NCBI GenBank assembly: GCA_031769625.1
Contig: JAUIMM010000126.1
Location: 6,162,001 to 6,226,000 of the forward strand
Source: Taudactylus pleione
Taxonomy: Eukaryota; Chordata; Amphibia; Anura; Myobatrachidae
DNA length: 64,000 nt
Direction of reading: 5' to 3'
The notes beneath the pieces were generated by a model. The model saw nothing but the letters and a program-made list of their open reading frames with translations. It had not been told where the DNA came from and did not search any database. Position 1 is the first letter of the stretch. The number at the start of each line of letters is the position of its first letter. Shown in pieces: positions 1-10,290 of this stretch. A program made the translations under genes and the position numbers.

Positions 1-147
1 ATTGCAGGATGACGAGAAAGTATATCACAATAAGAACAAGTATATCTAAATGACTAGATCTAGCTAAAGATATAGAATCAAGCTAAGGAGCTATGGATGA
101 TGTAACAGCCAGATGCCCAAACAGTGGCACTAAGCTGAAACAGAATA

Positions 148-1119
148 TCAATTGAAACATGAAAGGGACAATGTCTCATTAAGGCCATAAGGTTGCAGAG
201 TGTTAAGGCGATGTATCCATTGTGCCTCAATCTGCAACAACCGTTTAGATCTATCACCCCCTCTCACACTCAAGGGGACGTGGTCTATCATTTTGTAACG
301 TAAAGTCGATAGACTGTGTCGATGAATTTTAAAGTGGCGTGCTACTGGCTGGTCAGTATCACCACCACTCAGGGCTTGACGGATGGCCAATCTGTGAAGT
401 GCCATCCTTTCACTTAACTGGCGGGTCGTTTTACCAACATACAGGTAACCACAAGGGTACCTGATGAAGTAGACAACATATTGGCCGGTACATGTGAGGA
501 CATAGTTGATCTTGTAGCGATGGCCTGTGTGTGGGTGCACAAAACTATCTCCTGTCTCACGAAAACCACAGGTCGTACAACCTAGGCATTTGTAATTGCC
601 AGGTTTTTTAGTCATAAAGTGAGTTTTAGAAGGGTTCTCAAAACTGGTGATATCATTGTGCACAAGCCAATCGTGGATATTCTTACCACATTTATAGCAT
701 GGTAATAGAGTAGTATTATGTAATGTGGGAAGATTACTGTCAGTGCTAATCAGTGGCCAGTATTTTTTTGCGGTTTTGATAATTTGGCCACTACTAGCAC
801 TGTAACCATTGACCCAAACCAGTTTGCCCTTTACATCATTGGCTTTAGTTCTGGACTGTGTTACAGACTTAGGGGCCAAAAGGGCCCTCTGCCTGGCTCG
901 TTGGAGGGTACTTATTGGGTACCCCCTCTGCCGGAAACTTTCCATCATACTATCCATTTGTGAAGCCTCATCAATAGGGTTACTGCAAATTCTGTGTATT
1001 CTTAAGAATTGGGAGTAGGGCAATCCCCTAATTAAACTTTGTGGATGATGGCTTGACGCAAGTAACAAATTATTTCGATATGTGGGTTTTTTAATAGATG
1101 GATGTACTGAGCTGACCAT
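148..1119 (-). pseudogene. PLE-1 C-terminal GIY-YIG endonuclease domain
   Basis: About 310 residues linking the RT thumb (SHHPQSLIRGLPYSQFLR) to a zinc-finger-like Cys cluster (CLGCTTCGF) and then the GIY-YIG nuclease. The nuclease shows YVVYFIRYPCG, then YLYVGKTTRQLSERM, then HRLAIRQAL, and ends with RGGDRSKRLLQIEAQWIHRL and the family's TLQPYGLNE. In Penelope elements this domain nicks the target for target-primed reverse transcription. The frame is open to the stop at 148. The plus-strand copy at 6623-7543 is closely similar but carries a changed catalytic motif. Confidence 0.9.
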
Positions 1120-1655
1120 CAGAAAACGTGATCAATACATCCAAAAAATTAATGCTCTCAGCACTAATGTTATAAGTGAATTTGATATCTGGATCCAGAC
1201 TATTTACCTCACTCATCATGAGTAGGAACTGATTCCTACTGCCTAACCAGATCACGAATATATCGTCTATGTATCGGGTGAAGAACCTGATGTTATCAGC
1301 ATAGGCTCTGTTAGTAAAGAACAAGTCTTTTTCCACCCGATACATAAATGCGTTAGCATAAGCTGGGGCCACACAGGAACCCATAGCGCAGCCGAGGGTC
1401 TGTAGATAGTAAGACCCATCGAATAAAAAGTAATTCTTGGTCAGGGTAAGGGACAAAAGTTGTAGAAAAAAGGATAAATCGGGGCCATTGAATTTGGGAT
1501 TATTGCACAATAATTGCTCAACTGCTGTTAATCCTCTGTTGTTTGGAATGTTTGTGTACAGACTCACTACATCAATAGTGCATAACAAGCAATCAGCAGG
1601 GAGATCAGTCAGATTACGTAATTTATGCAAAAACGAAGAAGTGTCTTTCAGGTAG
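1091..1655 (-). pseudogene. PLE-1 reverse transcriptase core (palm domain)
   Basis: Continues the RT after the insertion. The first residues (TSSFLHKLRNL) follow directly from NYLKD at 5240. Visible motifs are DVVSLYTNIP (the first catalytic Asp region), GCAMGSCVAPAYAN, and TRYIDDIFVIW at about 1252-1284, where YIDD holds the catalytic aspartates. This block order is typical of Penelope-like RTs, which are related to telomerase. The catalytic residues look intact. The frame ends at 1091 at a stop, and the endonuclease part continues in another frame, so there is a single-base frame defect near 1100. Confidence 0.88.
1642..1655 (+). repeat. Left TSD of 720-bp-unit element copy A
   Basis: TGTCTTTCAGGTAG is repeated exactly at 5226-5239. 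Removing the insert and one copy rejoins the PLE-1 reverse transcriptase reading, which shows directly that this is a target-site duplication. Confidence 0.92.
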
Positions 1656-4600
1656 GTAAAAAATATGGTAGTTGCTCAATCAGCTTAATATACTACAGGT
1701 GCTTGTAAAGGGCGGGGTTTACACAGAACAAAGAAAAAAGAAAATTGCCCCCCAGCACACTGCAGGTAAATCAAAAATACTTGAATTCTACATGATAATA
1801 GAAATTCAGAGGTATTGGTTTACATACATTTGCAAATATATGAATAAGTGCTGGGCCATCGTCAAGGCTCCTCTATACCAGCATCCCTAGCATTAAGGGG
1901 TTCACGTCCGAGAAGCAAGGCACCCCAAAAAATTCCAGCCAAGGACCATCCCCAGGGCATCACACGAAAAGGGGAAAAAAGGTGATAGTGAAGTGTTAAA
2001 GGATAGGTGTGTAAAGATAAATCAATAAGTGTTAATGAGATGTAAAATAATTAAAATGACATAAATAATACACAAACGTATAGAAAAGTGAAAAAATATT
2101 CTATGTGAATTAAGTGGTGATGCCGTGAGCAAGGTCCAGCCAGAACAATCCCGGGGGCCCCACTCCCAAATGCTCACCCCAAAATAATTATTGCTACATA
2201 ATAGTAGCACCCACTCTGGGTCATATAATAACAAATTGATGTACTGCATGATAACAGTACATGTCTGAGCTGAGAGCTAACTTACCTTGGAGGTACCCCA
2301 AAAAACCTCCACATGGCACTATAAGGATCAGCACCTCCTCCTAATGCTGACTCCTTTTATGCCTCCAAACTGCAAGCAAAAAATATGGTAGTTGCTCAAT
2401 CAGATTAATATACTACAGGTGCTTGTAAAGGGGGGGATTTACACTGAACACAGAAAAAAGAAAATTGCCCCCCAGCACACTGCAGATAAATCAAAAATAC
2501 TTGAATCCTACATGATAATAGAAATTCAGAGGTATTGGTTTACATACATTTGCAAATATATGAATAAGCGCTGGGCCGTCGTCAAGGCTCCTCTATACCA
2601 GCGTCCCTAGCATTAAGGGGTTCACGTCCGAGAAGCAAGGCACCCCAGAAAATTCCAGCCAAGGACCATCCCCAGGGCATCACATGAAAAGGGGAAAAAA
2701 GGTGATTGTGAAGTGTTAAAGGATAGGTGTGTAAAGATAAATCTATAAGTGTTAATGAGATGTAAAAGAATTAAAATGACATAAATAATACACAAACGTA
2801 TAGAAAAGTGAAAAAATATTCTATGTGAATTAAGTGGTGATGCCGTCAGCAAGGTCCAGCCAGAACAATCCCAGGGGCCCCACTCCCAAACGCTCACCCC
2901 AAAATAATTATTGCTACATAATAGTAGCACCCTCTCTGGGTCATATAATAACAAATTGATGTACTGCATGATAACAGTACATGTATGAGCTGAGAGCTAA
3001 CTTACCTTGGAGGTACCCCAAAAAACCTCCACATGGCACTATAAGTATCAGCACCTCCTCCTAATGCTGACTCCTTTTATGCCTCCAAACTGCAAGCAAA
3101 AAATATGGTAGTTGCTCAATCAGCTTAATATACTACAGGTGCTTGTAAAGGGCGGGGTTTACACTGAACACAGAAAAAAGAAAATTGCCCCCCAGCACAC
3201 TGCAGATAAATCAAAAATACTTGAATCCTACATGATAATAGAAATTCAGAGGTATTGGTTTACATACATTTGGAAATATACGAATAAGCGCTGGGCCATC
3301 GTCAAGGCTCCTCTATACCAGCATCCCTTGCATTAAGGGGTTCACGTCCGAGAAGCAAGGCACCCCAAAAAATTCCAGCCAAGGACCATCCCCAGGGCAT
3401 CACACGAAAAGGGGAAAAAAGGTGATAGTGAAGTGTTAAAGGATAGGTTTGTAAAGATAAATCAATAAGTATTAATGAGATGTAAAAGAATTAAAATGAC
3501 ATAAATAATACACAAACGTATAGAAAAGTGAAAAAATATTCTATGTGAATTAAGTGGTGATGCCGTGAGCAAGGTCCAGCCAGAACAATCCCGGGGGCCC
3601 CACTCCCAAACGCTCACCCCAAAATAATTATTGCTACATAATAGTAGCACCCACTCTGGGTCATATAATAACAAATTGATGTACTGCATGATAACAGTAC
3701 ATGTATGAGCTGAGAGCTAACTTACCTTGGAGGTACCCCAAAAACCTCCACATGGCACTATAAGGATCAGCACCTCCTCCTAATGCTGACTCCTTTTATG
3801 CCTCCAAACTGCAAGCAAAAAATATGGTAGTTGCTCAATCAGCTTAATATACTACAGGTGCTTGTAAAGGGTGGGGTTTATACTGAACACAGAAAAAAGA
3901 AAATTGCACCCCAGCACACTGCAGATAAATCAAAAATACTTGAATCCTACATGATAATAGAAATTCAGAGGTATTGGTTTACATACATTTGCAAATATAT
4001 GAATAAGCGCTGGGCCGTCGTCAAGGCTCCTCTATACCAGCGTCCCTAGCATTAAGGGGTTCACATCTGAGAAGCAAGGCACCCCAAAAAATTCCAGGCA
4101 AGGACCATCCCCAGGGCATCACACGAAAATTCACATAGAATATTTTTTCACTTTTCTATACGTTTGTGTATTATTTATGTCATTTTAATTCTTTTACATC
4201 TCATTAACACTTATTGATTTATCTTTACACAACTATCCTTTAACACTTCACTATCACCTTTTTTGCCCTTTTCGTGTGATGCCCTGGGGATGGTCCTTGG
4301 CTGGAATTTTTTGGGGTGCCTTGCTTCTCGGACGTGAACCCCTTAATGCTAGGTATGCTGGTATAGAGGAGCCTTGACGACGGCCCAGCGCTTATTCATA
4401 TATTTGCAAATGTATGTTAACCAATACCTCTGAATTTCTATTATCATGTAGGATTCAAGTATTTTTGATTTATCTGCAGTGTGCTGGGGGGCAATGTTCT
4501 TTTTTCTGTGTTCAGTGTAAACCCCGCCCTTTACAAGCACCTGTAGTATATTAAGCTGATTGAGCAACTACCATATTTTTTGCTTGCAGTTTGGAGGCAT

Positions 4601-5225
4601 AAAAGGAGTCAGCATTAGGAGGAGGTGCTGATCCTTACAGTGCCATGTGGTGGTTTTTTGGGGTACCTCCAAGGTAAGTTAGCTCTTAGCTCATACATGT
4701 ACTGTTATCATGCAGTACATCAATTTGTTATTATATGACCCAGAGAGGGTGCTACTATTATGTAGCAATAATTATTTTGGGGTGAGCATTTGGGAGTGGG
4801 GCCCCCGGGATTGTTCTGGCTGGACCTTGCTCACGGCATCACCACTTAATTCACATAGAATATTTTTTCACTTTTCTATACGTTTGTGTATTATTTATGT
4901 CGTTTTAATTATTTTACATCTCATTAACACTTATTGATTATCTTTACACACCTATCCTTTAACACTTCACTATCACCTTTTTTCCCCTTTTTGTGTGATG
5001 CTCTGGGGATGGTCCTTGGCTGGAATTTTTTGGGGTGCCTTGCTTCTCGGACGTGAACCCCTTAATGCTGGGGATGCTGGTATAGAGGAGCCTTGACGAC
5101 GGCCCAGCGCTTATTCATATATTTGCAAATGTATGTAAACCAATACCTCTGAATTTCTATTATCATGTAGAATTCAAGTATTTTTGATTTACCTGCAGTG
5201 TGCTGGGGGGCAATTTTCTTTTTTC
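1656..5225 (+). mobile_element. 720-bp-unit element, copy A (direct units, then inverted units)
   Basis: An insert of 3,570 bases within the PLE-1 RT gene. It consists of three full head-to-tail units of about 720 bp (1656-2375, 2376-3095, 3096-3814), a fourth cut short at about 4129, and then about one and a half units in inverted orientation (4130-5225). Units differ by only a few bases per hundred. It is bounded by the 14-bp direct repeat TGTCTTTCAGGTAG. Short frames of 72-75 codons recur in every unit but match nothing I recognise. On the minus strand each unit has a TATA-like GGCATAAAAGGAG, a donor-like AAGGTAAGTT and a pyrimidine-rich acceptor-like TTTTTTCTGTGTTCAG. A Penelope pLTR-like or other non-autonomous retroelement origin is possible but unproven. 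Confidence 0.85.
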
Positions 5226-5239
5226 TGTCTTTCAGGTAG
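5226..5239 (+). repeat. Right TSD of 720-bp-unit element copy A
   Basis: Exact second copy of the 14-bp target-site duplication. The PLE-1 N-terminal half resumes immediately after it on the minus strand. Confidence 0.92.
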
Positions 5240-6428
5240 TTGTCTTCTGCTTGTATTACAGGCTGCAAATGAAAATCAATAAATTTAGATACTTCGTAGA
5301 ACAGTGAGTCTCTGGCCGCTATAATGGTCCTACCCGGTGGATTTAATAAGTCCTTATGCAGTTTGTGCAGGGTGTAGAAGATCGGGACATGAGGATGGCT
5401 GGGCATTAAGGCATCCATGATGGTTTTGGTAATGAAATGATCTTCGACTGCAAATTGCAGTATTTCCACAAGTTCGTCATGGTACACCTTGGTAGGGTTA
5501 GATGATAGTTTTTGATAAACCTTGGAGTCCGATAATTGCCTCCGGGCCTCAGTCCGATATGCAGAGATATCTTGTATCACAATGCCGCCCCCCTTATCTG
5601 CAGGGCGGATTATGATACTAGTATCACAGCTCAAACTCTTAAGTGCTATCATTTCTCTTTTAGAGAGATTGGGATGGGCATGGCATTGCTCATCACAATT
5701 GGAAATGCTGTTATCTACCATGTTGGTAAAGCTCCTTATAGAGATATTTTGAGAAATCGGTTCAAACGTAGATTTAGATTTGCTAGGTAAAAACTGAGGA
5801 CATGTGTTGGAAATTTCCAATACACCACTGAAATGCCGCTTAAGCCGCAATTGGCGATTGAGCCTATGCAGATCAATTTTGCTGTTTAATGAGTTATGTT
5901 GTACAGTGGGTACAAAGCTCAGTCCCTTATGCAAAACACCAAGTTCATCTGTAGTAAGGACTCTTGTCGATAAGTTGAAAACTATCTCCTTTTCTTGGGA
6001 GCTTGTTTTGACCTGCCTCTTGCATTGGCCTCCACGCCTGGTAAGAGGCCTGGCTGTAAATCCTTTTTTGCCCTTGTAGTCATCCCTAAAGGGGGTCTGC
6101 GTGATGATGTAATACCACTGGTACCAGCACATTCTGGGTCGCTAGAGACACCACCACTGGAAGTATCAGTTTCCAGGGGAAACTTTTTAAATCTGTAGGG
6201 GTATCCTGTTTTTTGCAATCTTCTCGCTGCAGCGGGATTATTAGCCCAAGAATACACTTTTTTTTCCTCGTAATCCCTGTTTACCAGTTCCAATTTGTTT
6301 TGTTTAAACTTAATAAGATCCTTTTTATATTTGTCTACTTGACTTTGCAGTTTGGCAATCCAATCAATTGAGGTATCGTCAAAATCTTTGTGATTGAAAC
6401 ATTGAAGTGGTATTAGAGGTTTTTTCAA
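5240..6428 (-). pseudogene. PLE-1 N-terminal region and start of reverse transcriptase
   Basis: The reading begins with Met at 6428 and runs through a lysine-rich coiled-coil-like stretch, then a Ser/Thr/Pro-rich linker. Near 6000 the sense passes to another minus-strand frame. That frame carries the PLE N-terminal signature (NLSTRVLTTDE, then HKGLSFVPT) and the first RT blocks: IIIRPADKGGGIVI near 5620, then FYTLHKLHK near 5390 with the family's PGR motif just after. The protein stops making sense at 5240, after NYLKD, because the 720-bp-unit element was inserted there. Residues after that point are translated repeat. The frame change and insertion mean no functional product. Family identification is secure from motif order. 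Confidence 0.85.
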
Positions 6429-6622
6429 CCCTGCTTTAATTGTCTTTTTTCAACGAGTGCCGCTGCTCCATTTGCGTGACTGTTTGTTTATACTTTATGC
6501 AGAAGGCAAAACAATGTGAGTGCCAGGCCCTTGCTACTCTACATTGTTTTGCGGTGGTTTCGACCATCCTCTATGCCGAGCTCAGTACATCCATCTATAA
6601 AAAACCCACAGATTGAAATAAT

Positions 6623-7543
6623 TTGTTACTTGTGTCAAGCCATCATCCACAAAGTCTAATTAGGGGATTGCCCTACTCCCAATTCTTAAGAATACACAGA
6701 ATTTGCAGTAACCCTATTGATGAGGCTTCACAAATGGATAGTATGATGGAAAGTTTCCGGCAGAGGAGGTACCCAATAAGTACCCTCCAACGAGCCAGGC
6801 AGAAGGCCCTTTTGGCCCCTAAGTCTGTAACACAGTCCAGAACTAAAGCCAATGATGAAAAGGGCAAACTGGTTTGGGTCAATGGTTACAGTGCTAGTAG
6901 TGGCCAAATTATCAAAACCGCAAAAAAATACTGGCCACTGATTAGCACTGACAGTAATCTTCCCACATTACATAATACTATTCTATTACCATGCTATAAA
7001 CATGGTAAGAATATCCGCAATTGGCTTGTGCACAATGATATCACCAGTTTTGAGAACCCTTCTAAAACTCACTTTATGACTAAAAAACCTGGCAATTACA
7101 AATGCCTAGGTTGTACGACCTGTGGTTTTCGTGAGACAGGAGATAGTTTTGTGCACCCACACACAGGCCATCGCTACAAGATCAACTATGTCCTCACATG
7201 TACCAGCCAATATGTTGTCTACTTCATCAGGTGCCCTTGTGGTTACCTGTATGTTAGGAAAATGACCCGCCAGTTACGTGAAAGGATGGCACTTCACAGA
7301 TTGGCCATCCGTCAAGCCCTGAGTGGTGGTGATACTGACCAGCCTGTAGCACGCCACTTTAAAATTCATCGACACAGTCTATCAATTTTATGTTACAAAA
7401 TGATAGACCACGTCCCCTTGAGTGTGAGAGGGGGTGATAGATCTAAACGGTTGTTGCAGATTGAGGCACAATGGAAACATCGCCTTAACACTCTGCAACC
7501 TTATGGCCTTAATGAGACATTGTCCCTTTCATGTTTCAATTGA
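6623..7543 (+). pseudogene. PLE-2 GIY-YIG endonuclease domain
   Basis: 306 open codons equivalent to the PLE-1 C-terminus, with the same Cys cluster and GIY-YIG layout. The second half of the nuclease motif reads YVRKMTRQL instead of YVGKTTRQL. The conserved Gly and Thr of the catalytic block are therefore lost, which probably abolishes activity. The RT is missing (5' truncation), so this is a dead fragment despite the open frame. It ends ETLSLSCFN, as in copy 1. Confidence 0.85.
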
Positions 7544-7867
7544 TATTCTGTTTCAGCTTAGTGCCACTGTTTGGGCATCTGGCTGTTACATCATCCATAG
7601 CTCCTTAGCTTGATTCTATATCTTTAGCTAGATCTAGTCGTTTAGATATGCTTGTTCTTATTGTGATATACTTTCTCGTCATCCTGCAATATTTGTTGAT
7701 TTATTTCTTACTCAGCCCCGTTTGCATATTCTGTTTCGTGCACAGCCCCGACTGCACGCATATGCATTAGTCTATGTCATGTTGGTGAAGGCATGTTGTT
7801 ATCACTTTGTTTATTCTGTTCTCCACAGCAACAGACACGTCAGACGTCGCGCCCGCTGTACAGTGCG

Positions 7868-7950
7868 TAGCGATGACGTCAGAGGTGATCCCGGTGGATG
7901 CGATCAGCTGCACTCGTGATGTTTGTCTCTGTATATAGGTAAGTGTTTTA
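7868..7950 (+). promoter_or_regulatory. Possible promoter/5' intron signals in PLE-2 tail
   Basis: The tail contains a perfect CRE-like TGACGTCA (7874-7881) in a CpG-rich stretch and, downstream, TATATAGGTAAGTG, which resembles a splice donor. Penelope pLTRs are known to hold a promoter and a small 5' UTR intron, so the layout fits. Neither site is tested. Confidence 0.35.
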
Positions 7951-7959
7951 TATGTTTTT

Positions 7960-8005
7960 GTACTTCCTGATGAAAATCTTTGTGATTGAAACGTTGAAGT
8001 GGTAT
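7960..8005 (+). ncRNA. Degenerate hammerhead-ribozyme-like motif in PLE-2 tail
   Basis: CTGATGA at 7967-7973 is followed by a small stem (AATC at 7975-7978 with GATT at 7984-7987) and then GAAAC at 7988. This is the core order of the type I hammerhead described in Penelope-like elements. The expected cleavage triplet after a short stem III is not convincing (a G falls where H is required), so it may be inactive. Confidence 0.45.
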
Positions 8006-8068
8006 TAGAGGTTTTATAACCCTGCTTTAATTGTCTTTTTTCAACGAGTGCCGCTGCTCCATTTGCGT

Positions 8069-8071
<3 letters not shown>

Positions 8072-8101
<30 letters not shown>
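8072..8101. repeat. (TA)n microsatellite at PLE/LTR junction
   Basis: About 15 TA repeats sit exactly between the PLE-2 tail and the truncated 5' LTR. The 3' LTR has a short TATATATA at the equivalent place, so the tract may have expanded from the LTR itself. Confidence 0.85.
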
Positions 8102-8104
<3 letters not shown>

Positions 8105-8955
8105 GTGTGTATCAAAATGGATTCTAGGAAGTATCATGTATTTAACCTGTAGGAATACAAAGCTTGGAGGAGATTTGTCTTCCTGGAACCTGGCATCTAG
8201 ATAACCATCTCTTATCTCTACAGGCCATAAAGTTTGGGGAGAGATACATCCTTAATGCAGATGGTAAGACCTGGTCAAGCCAGGTCATGGGATATAAAAT
8301 CCTTTAAGAGGGAGATGACAGGAATGTAGGGTATGTTACCTTGTTATTGGTTTCTAAAGACCCCTTCACACAGTTTCAAGACCCCCTACTTCCTATACAC
8401 AATATGGAAGGGTGTGGCCGATTTCTTAATGCCCAGTGTACAGCAATGAAAGAGTGAAAAACCCAAAGGTGGGGGCTAGTGAAGCTGTGAGAGTATAACT
8501 ATGCATCTCCCTCAGTGATAAGTGTTCTTGTGCCCAAGGAGAGTCCTGACGACTGGCCGGAATCCAATGCTCCTGTGTCTCCTTCACGACGGAGTCAAGA
8601 TGTAAAGACTCTGGGTTCTTTTTCATTTTAATTTCTTTTATTTTCTGAAACCTATTTGTGATATATCTGTATTGTAATCAATAACCTTGGAAATATTTTT
8701 TGGATTAAAATTTCTTAATCCAGTGTATTCTCCATGTTCTTGTCGAATTCACGAGCCTGTGAGGTCAAAGCTACATACCTATATGTAAGTGAGTGTGCAT
8801 ATTGAGATTTGAGGGGATAACCTAACGACTCCCGTTAACTTCGTTGGTGGTGGCAGAATCATGTTAGAGTAACCGCACGTGCTGAGGTAACCTAAAGTCA
8901 CTGGTGGCGATTCACAGATTGAGGTATCTGGAGAATCGGCCGGCTGGGCATGACA
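8090..8955 (+). repeat. 5' LTR of Gmr1-A (5'-truncated)
   Basis: Matches the 3' LTR from AAATGTGTG onward to the terminal TGACA at 8955. The first 50-60 bases of the LTR (TGTGGCATTT...) are absent and replaced by (TA)n. A TATA box (GATATAAAAT) lies near 8291. The two LTRs differ by scattered substitutions and small indels, so the insertion is not very recent. Confidence 0.88.
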
Positions 8956-8958
8956 AAT

Positions 8959-8976
8959 TGGTGGCAAGCAGTGGGA
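8959..8976 (+). promoter_or_regulatory. Primer-binding site of Gmr1-A
   Basis: TGGTGGCAAGCAGTGGGA starts three bases after the LTR end. The leading TGG is complementary to the CCA end of a tRNA primer. I cannot name the tRNA from memory. Confidence 0.65.
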
Positions 8977-9176
8977 TGATGATAATTTTTGTTTTATCAC
9001 AAGAACTTAAGTGAATTAATGGTTTGTGATTCTTGAGTGAAACTACATCATAAATTCACCGGAGAATTATGCTCAAGGTTTATAGTTTAATTGGACATAC
9101 ATAGCAAATAGTTTCTGTTCCTTTCCCCCCTTGTTTTTCTTTTCTATTTTATTTGGCAATTATTTTGAGGTCCCGA

Positions 9177-10290
9177 ATGACCACAGAGTATCTGCAACTG
9201 AAAAGGGATGACCTTGTGGCAATGTGTATGGAGAGAAACATTGCCTGGATGGGCCAGAACAAGGATCAACTGGCCCATCTACTCCACGTGGCAGATCAGA
9301 ATCTTGCTGCTGAAGGTGGCCAGACTTTGGACAACCCTGCTGCAGAGGCGCAATCTGTACTGGACCTTACAGCAGATGCCCAGCTGGGGTCAGACACCTC
9401 TGCTGGGTCAAGTGAGTCTGCACTAGAGAGTTTCCTTCAAACTGCTGCCAGGCATATGAAGGACAGGGACTCTGCCACAACTCTGCAGCTGATGCAGCAG
9501 TTCCAAATGTCTGCGGACAGGGAAGCAGAAGCTGCCGAGCGGAAGGCAGTCCGAGAGGCTGAGGCTGCGGAGCACCAGGCTGCAGCAGAGGAGCGCCAGG
9601 CTGAGCGTGTGTTCCAGCAGGAGATGGCCAGACTCCGCGGACAGAATGCCACCTGTGAACTGGGTAGGAAAAAGCCCCGGCACGATCAATTTCCTATATT
9701 GGAAAAGGATGGCAACCTCGATACGTTCCTGAGGGGGTTTGAAAAGACTTGCCAACAGTTTGCACTGGACCCCAGTGAATGGGCAAGTTATTTAACCCCT
9801 GGGCTAAGAGGAAAAGCTTTGGAAGCATTTGCAGATCTTCCCCAGGAAGTGGATGGTGATTATGCTGCGATTAAAAAAGCCTTGTTACAGCGTTTCAACA
9901 TCACGCCTGAGGTTTATCAAGAAAAGTTCAGAGACTCAAAGCGCAGTACCTCTGATACCTATGCGGGACTGTTAGCACAATTATCAACCCTGTTGCATCA
10001 GTGGGTTGATGGATTGCAGGTGATGGACTTTGACAAACTAAAGGACCTTATTCTCCAGGAACAGTTCCTCGCACTATGTCCAGTGGAGGTCAAAGAGTGG
10101 GTCCTGGATCGGGATCCCAAAACATCTCAGGCGGCTGCCAGCCTCGCAGACAAGTACACCAGCACTCAGGCTTCTGTGATGAAGAAGAGCTGGGGGATGC
10201 CAGGACAAGCGGCATGGAGAGAGAGACGACCTGGAGGATCACCCCCGTGGTACCCTGCAAATCCAGCTGTTGCTGCACCTTTCGGGGGGT
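9177..10290 (+). pseudogene. gag: Gmr1-A gag (SCAN-like capsid domain)
   Basis: The first ATG after the primer-binding site is at 9177 (MTTEYLQLKRDDL). The N-terminus is followed by a long Ala/Glu/Arg-rich coiled coil (about residues 95-160), then a capsid region. In the C-terminal half of that region, ILQEQFLALCPVEVKEWVLD is the SCAN-type helical signature. The SCAN dimer domain of vertebrate zinc-finger proteins is held to derive from Gmr1-like gag, and this protein fits that link. The frame should run into the zinc knuckle, but the knuckle is in another frame. The shift lies in the G-runs at 10284-10296. Confidence 0.85.

Larger units (their letters stand above)
1..6480 (-). mobile_element. 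Penelope-like retroelement copy 1 (PLE-1), interrupted
   Basis: This is a retroelement with a Penelope-type reverse transcriptase followed by a C-terminal GIY-YIG endonuclease, read on the minus strand. The N-terminal part lies at 6428-5240, the RT core resumes at 1655 and the endonuclease ends at 148. The 3' UTR (147 to 1) continues off the left edge of the window. The two halves join in sense once 1656-5225 and one copy of the 14-bp TSD are removed. Frame changes near 6000 and 1100 make it a pseudogene. About 90-100 bases at its 5' end (6390-6480) are the reverse complement of the 3' tail of the neighbouring plus-strand copy, so the family appears to carry inverted terminal sequence. Penelope elements are known for direct or inverted terminal repeats (pLTRs). 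Confidence 0.9.
6577..8071 (+). mobile_element. Penelope-like retroelement copy 2 (PLE-2), 5'-truncated
   Basis: A plus-strand copy of the same PLE family, truncated at its 5' end just after the RT core. Homology to the reverse complement of 1-1130 begins at about 6577 (GCTCAGTACATCCATC) and runs to about 7690, forming a palindrome-like pair around the 5' end of PLE-1. Beyond the endonuclease frame lies a 530-base 3' UTR. Its last 105 bases (7967-8071) are a direct copy of the sequence at about 6390-6480. It ends at CCATTTGCGTGAC against a (TA)n tract and the truncated Gmr1-like LTR. Confidence 0.85.

Noticed and set aside
1656..4129. CRISPR array or satellite centromere block
   Set aside because: Units are 720 bp without unique spacers. 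Exact TSDs and an inverted segment show a discrete insertion.
1672..4937. Repeated 72-75 codon frames (MLNQLNILQV..., MQYINLLLYD...) as small genes
   Set aside because: They recur on both strands simply because the 720-bp unit is repeated and inverted. They have no family match and no domain, and they are lost or altered in the related copy B units.
8426..8626. 66-codon minus-strand frame duplicated at 14421-14621 as a gene pair
   Set aside because: Both lie at the same place in the two LTRs; they are duplicate LTR sequence.
10000..10200. Host SCAN zinc-finger gene
   Set aside because: The SCAN-like stretch is inside an LTR element gag with flanking LTRs, primer-binding site and pol.
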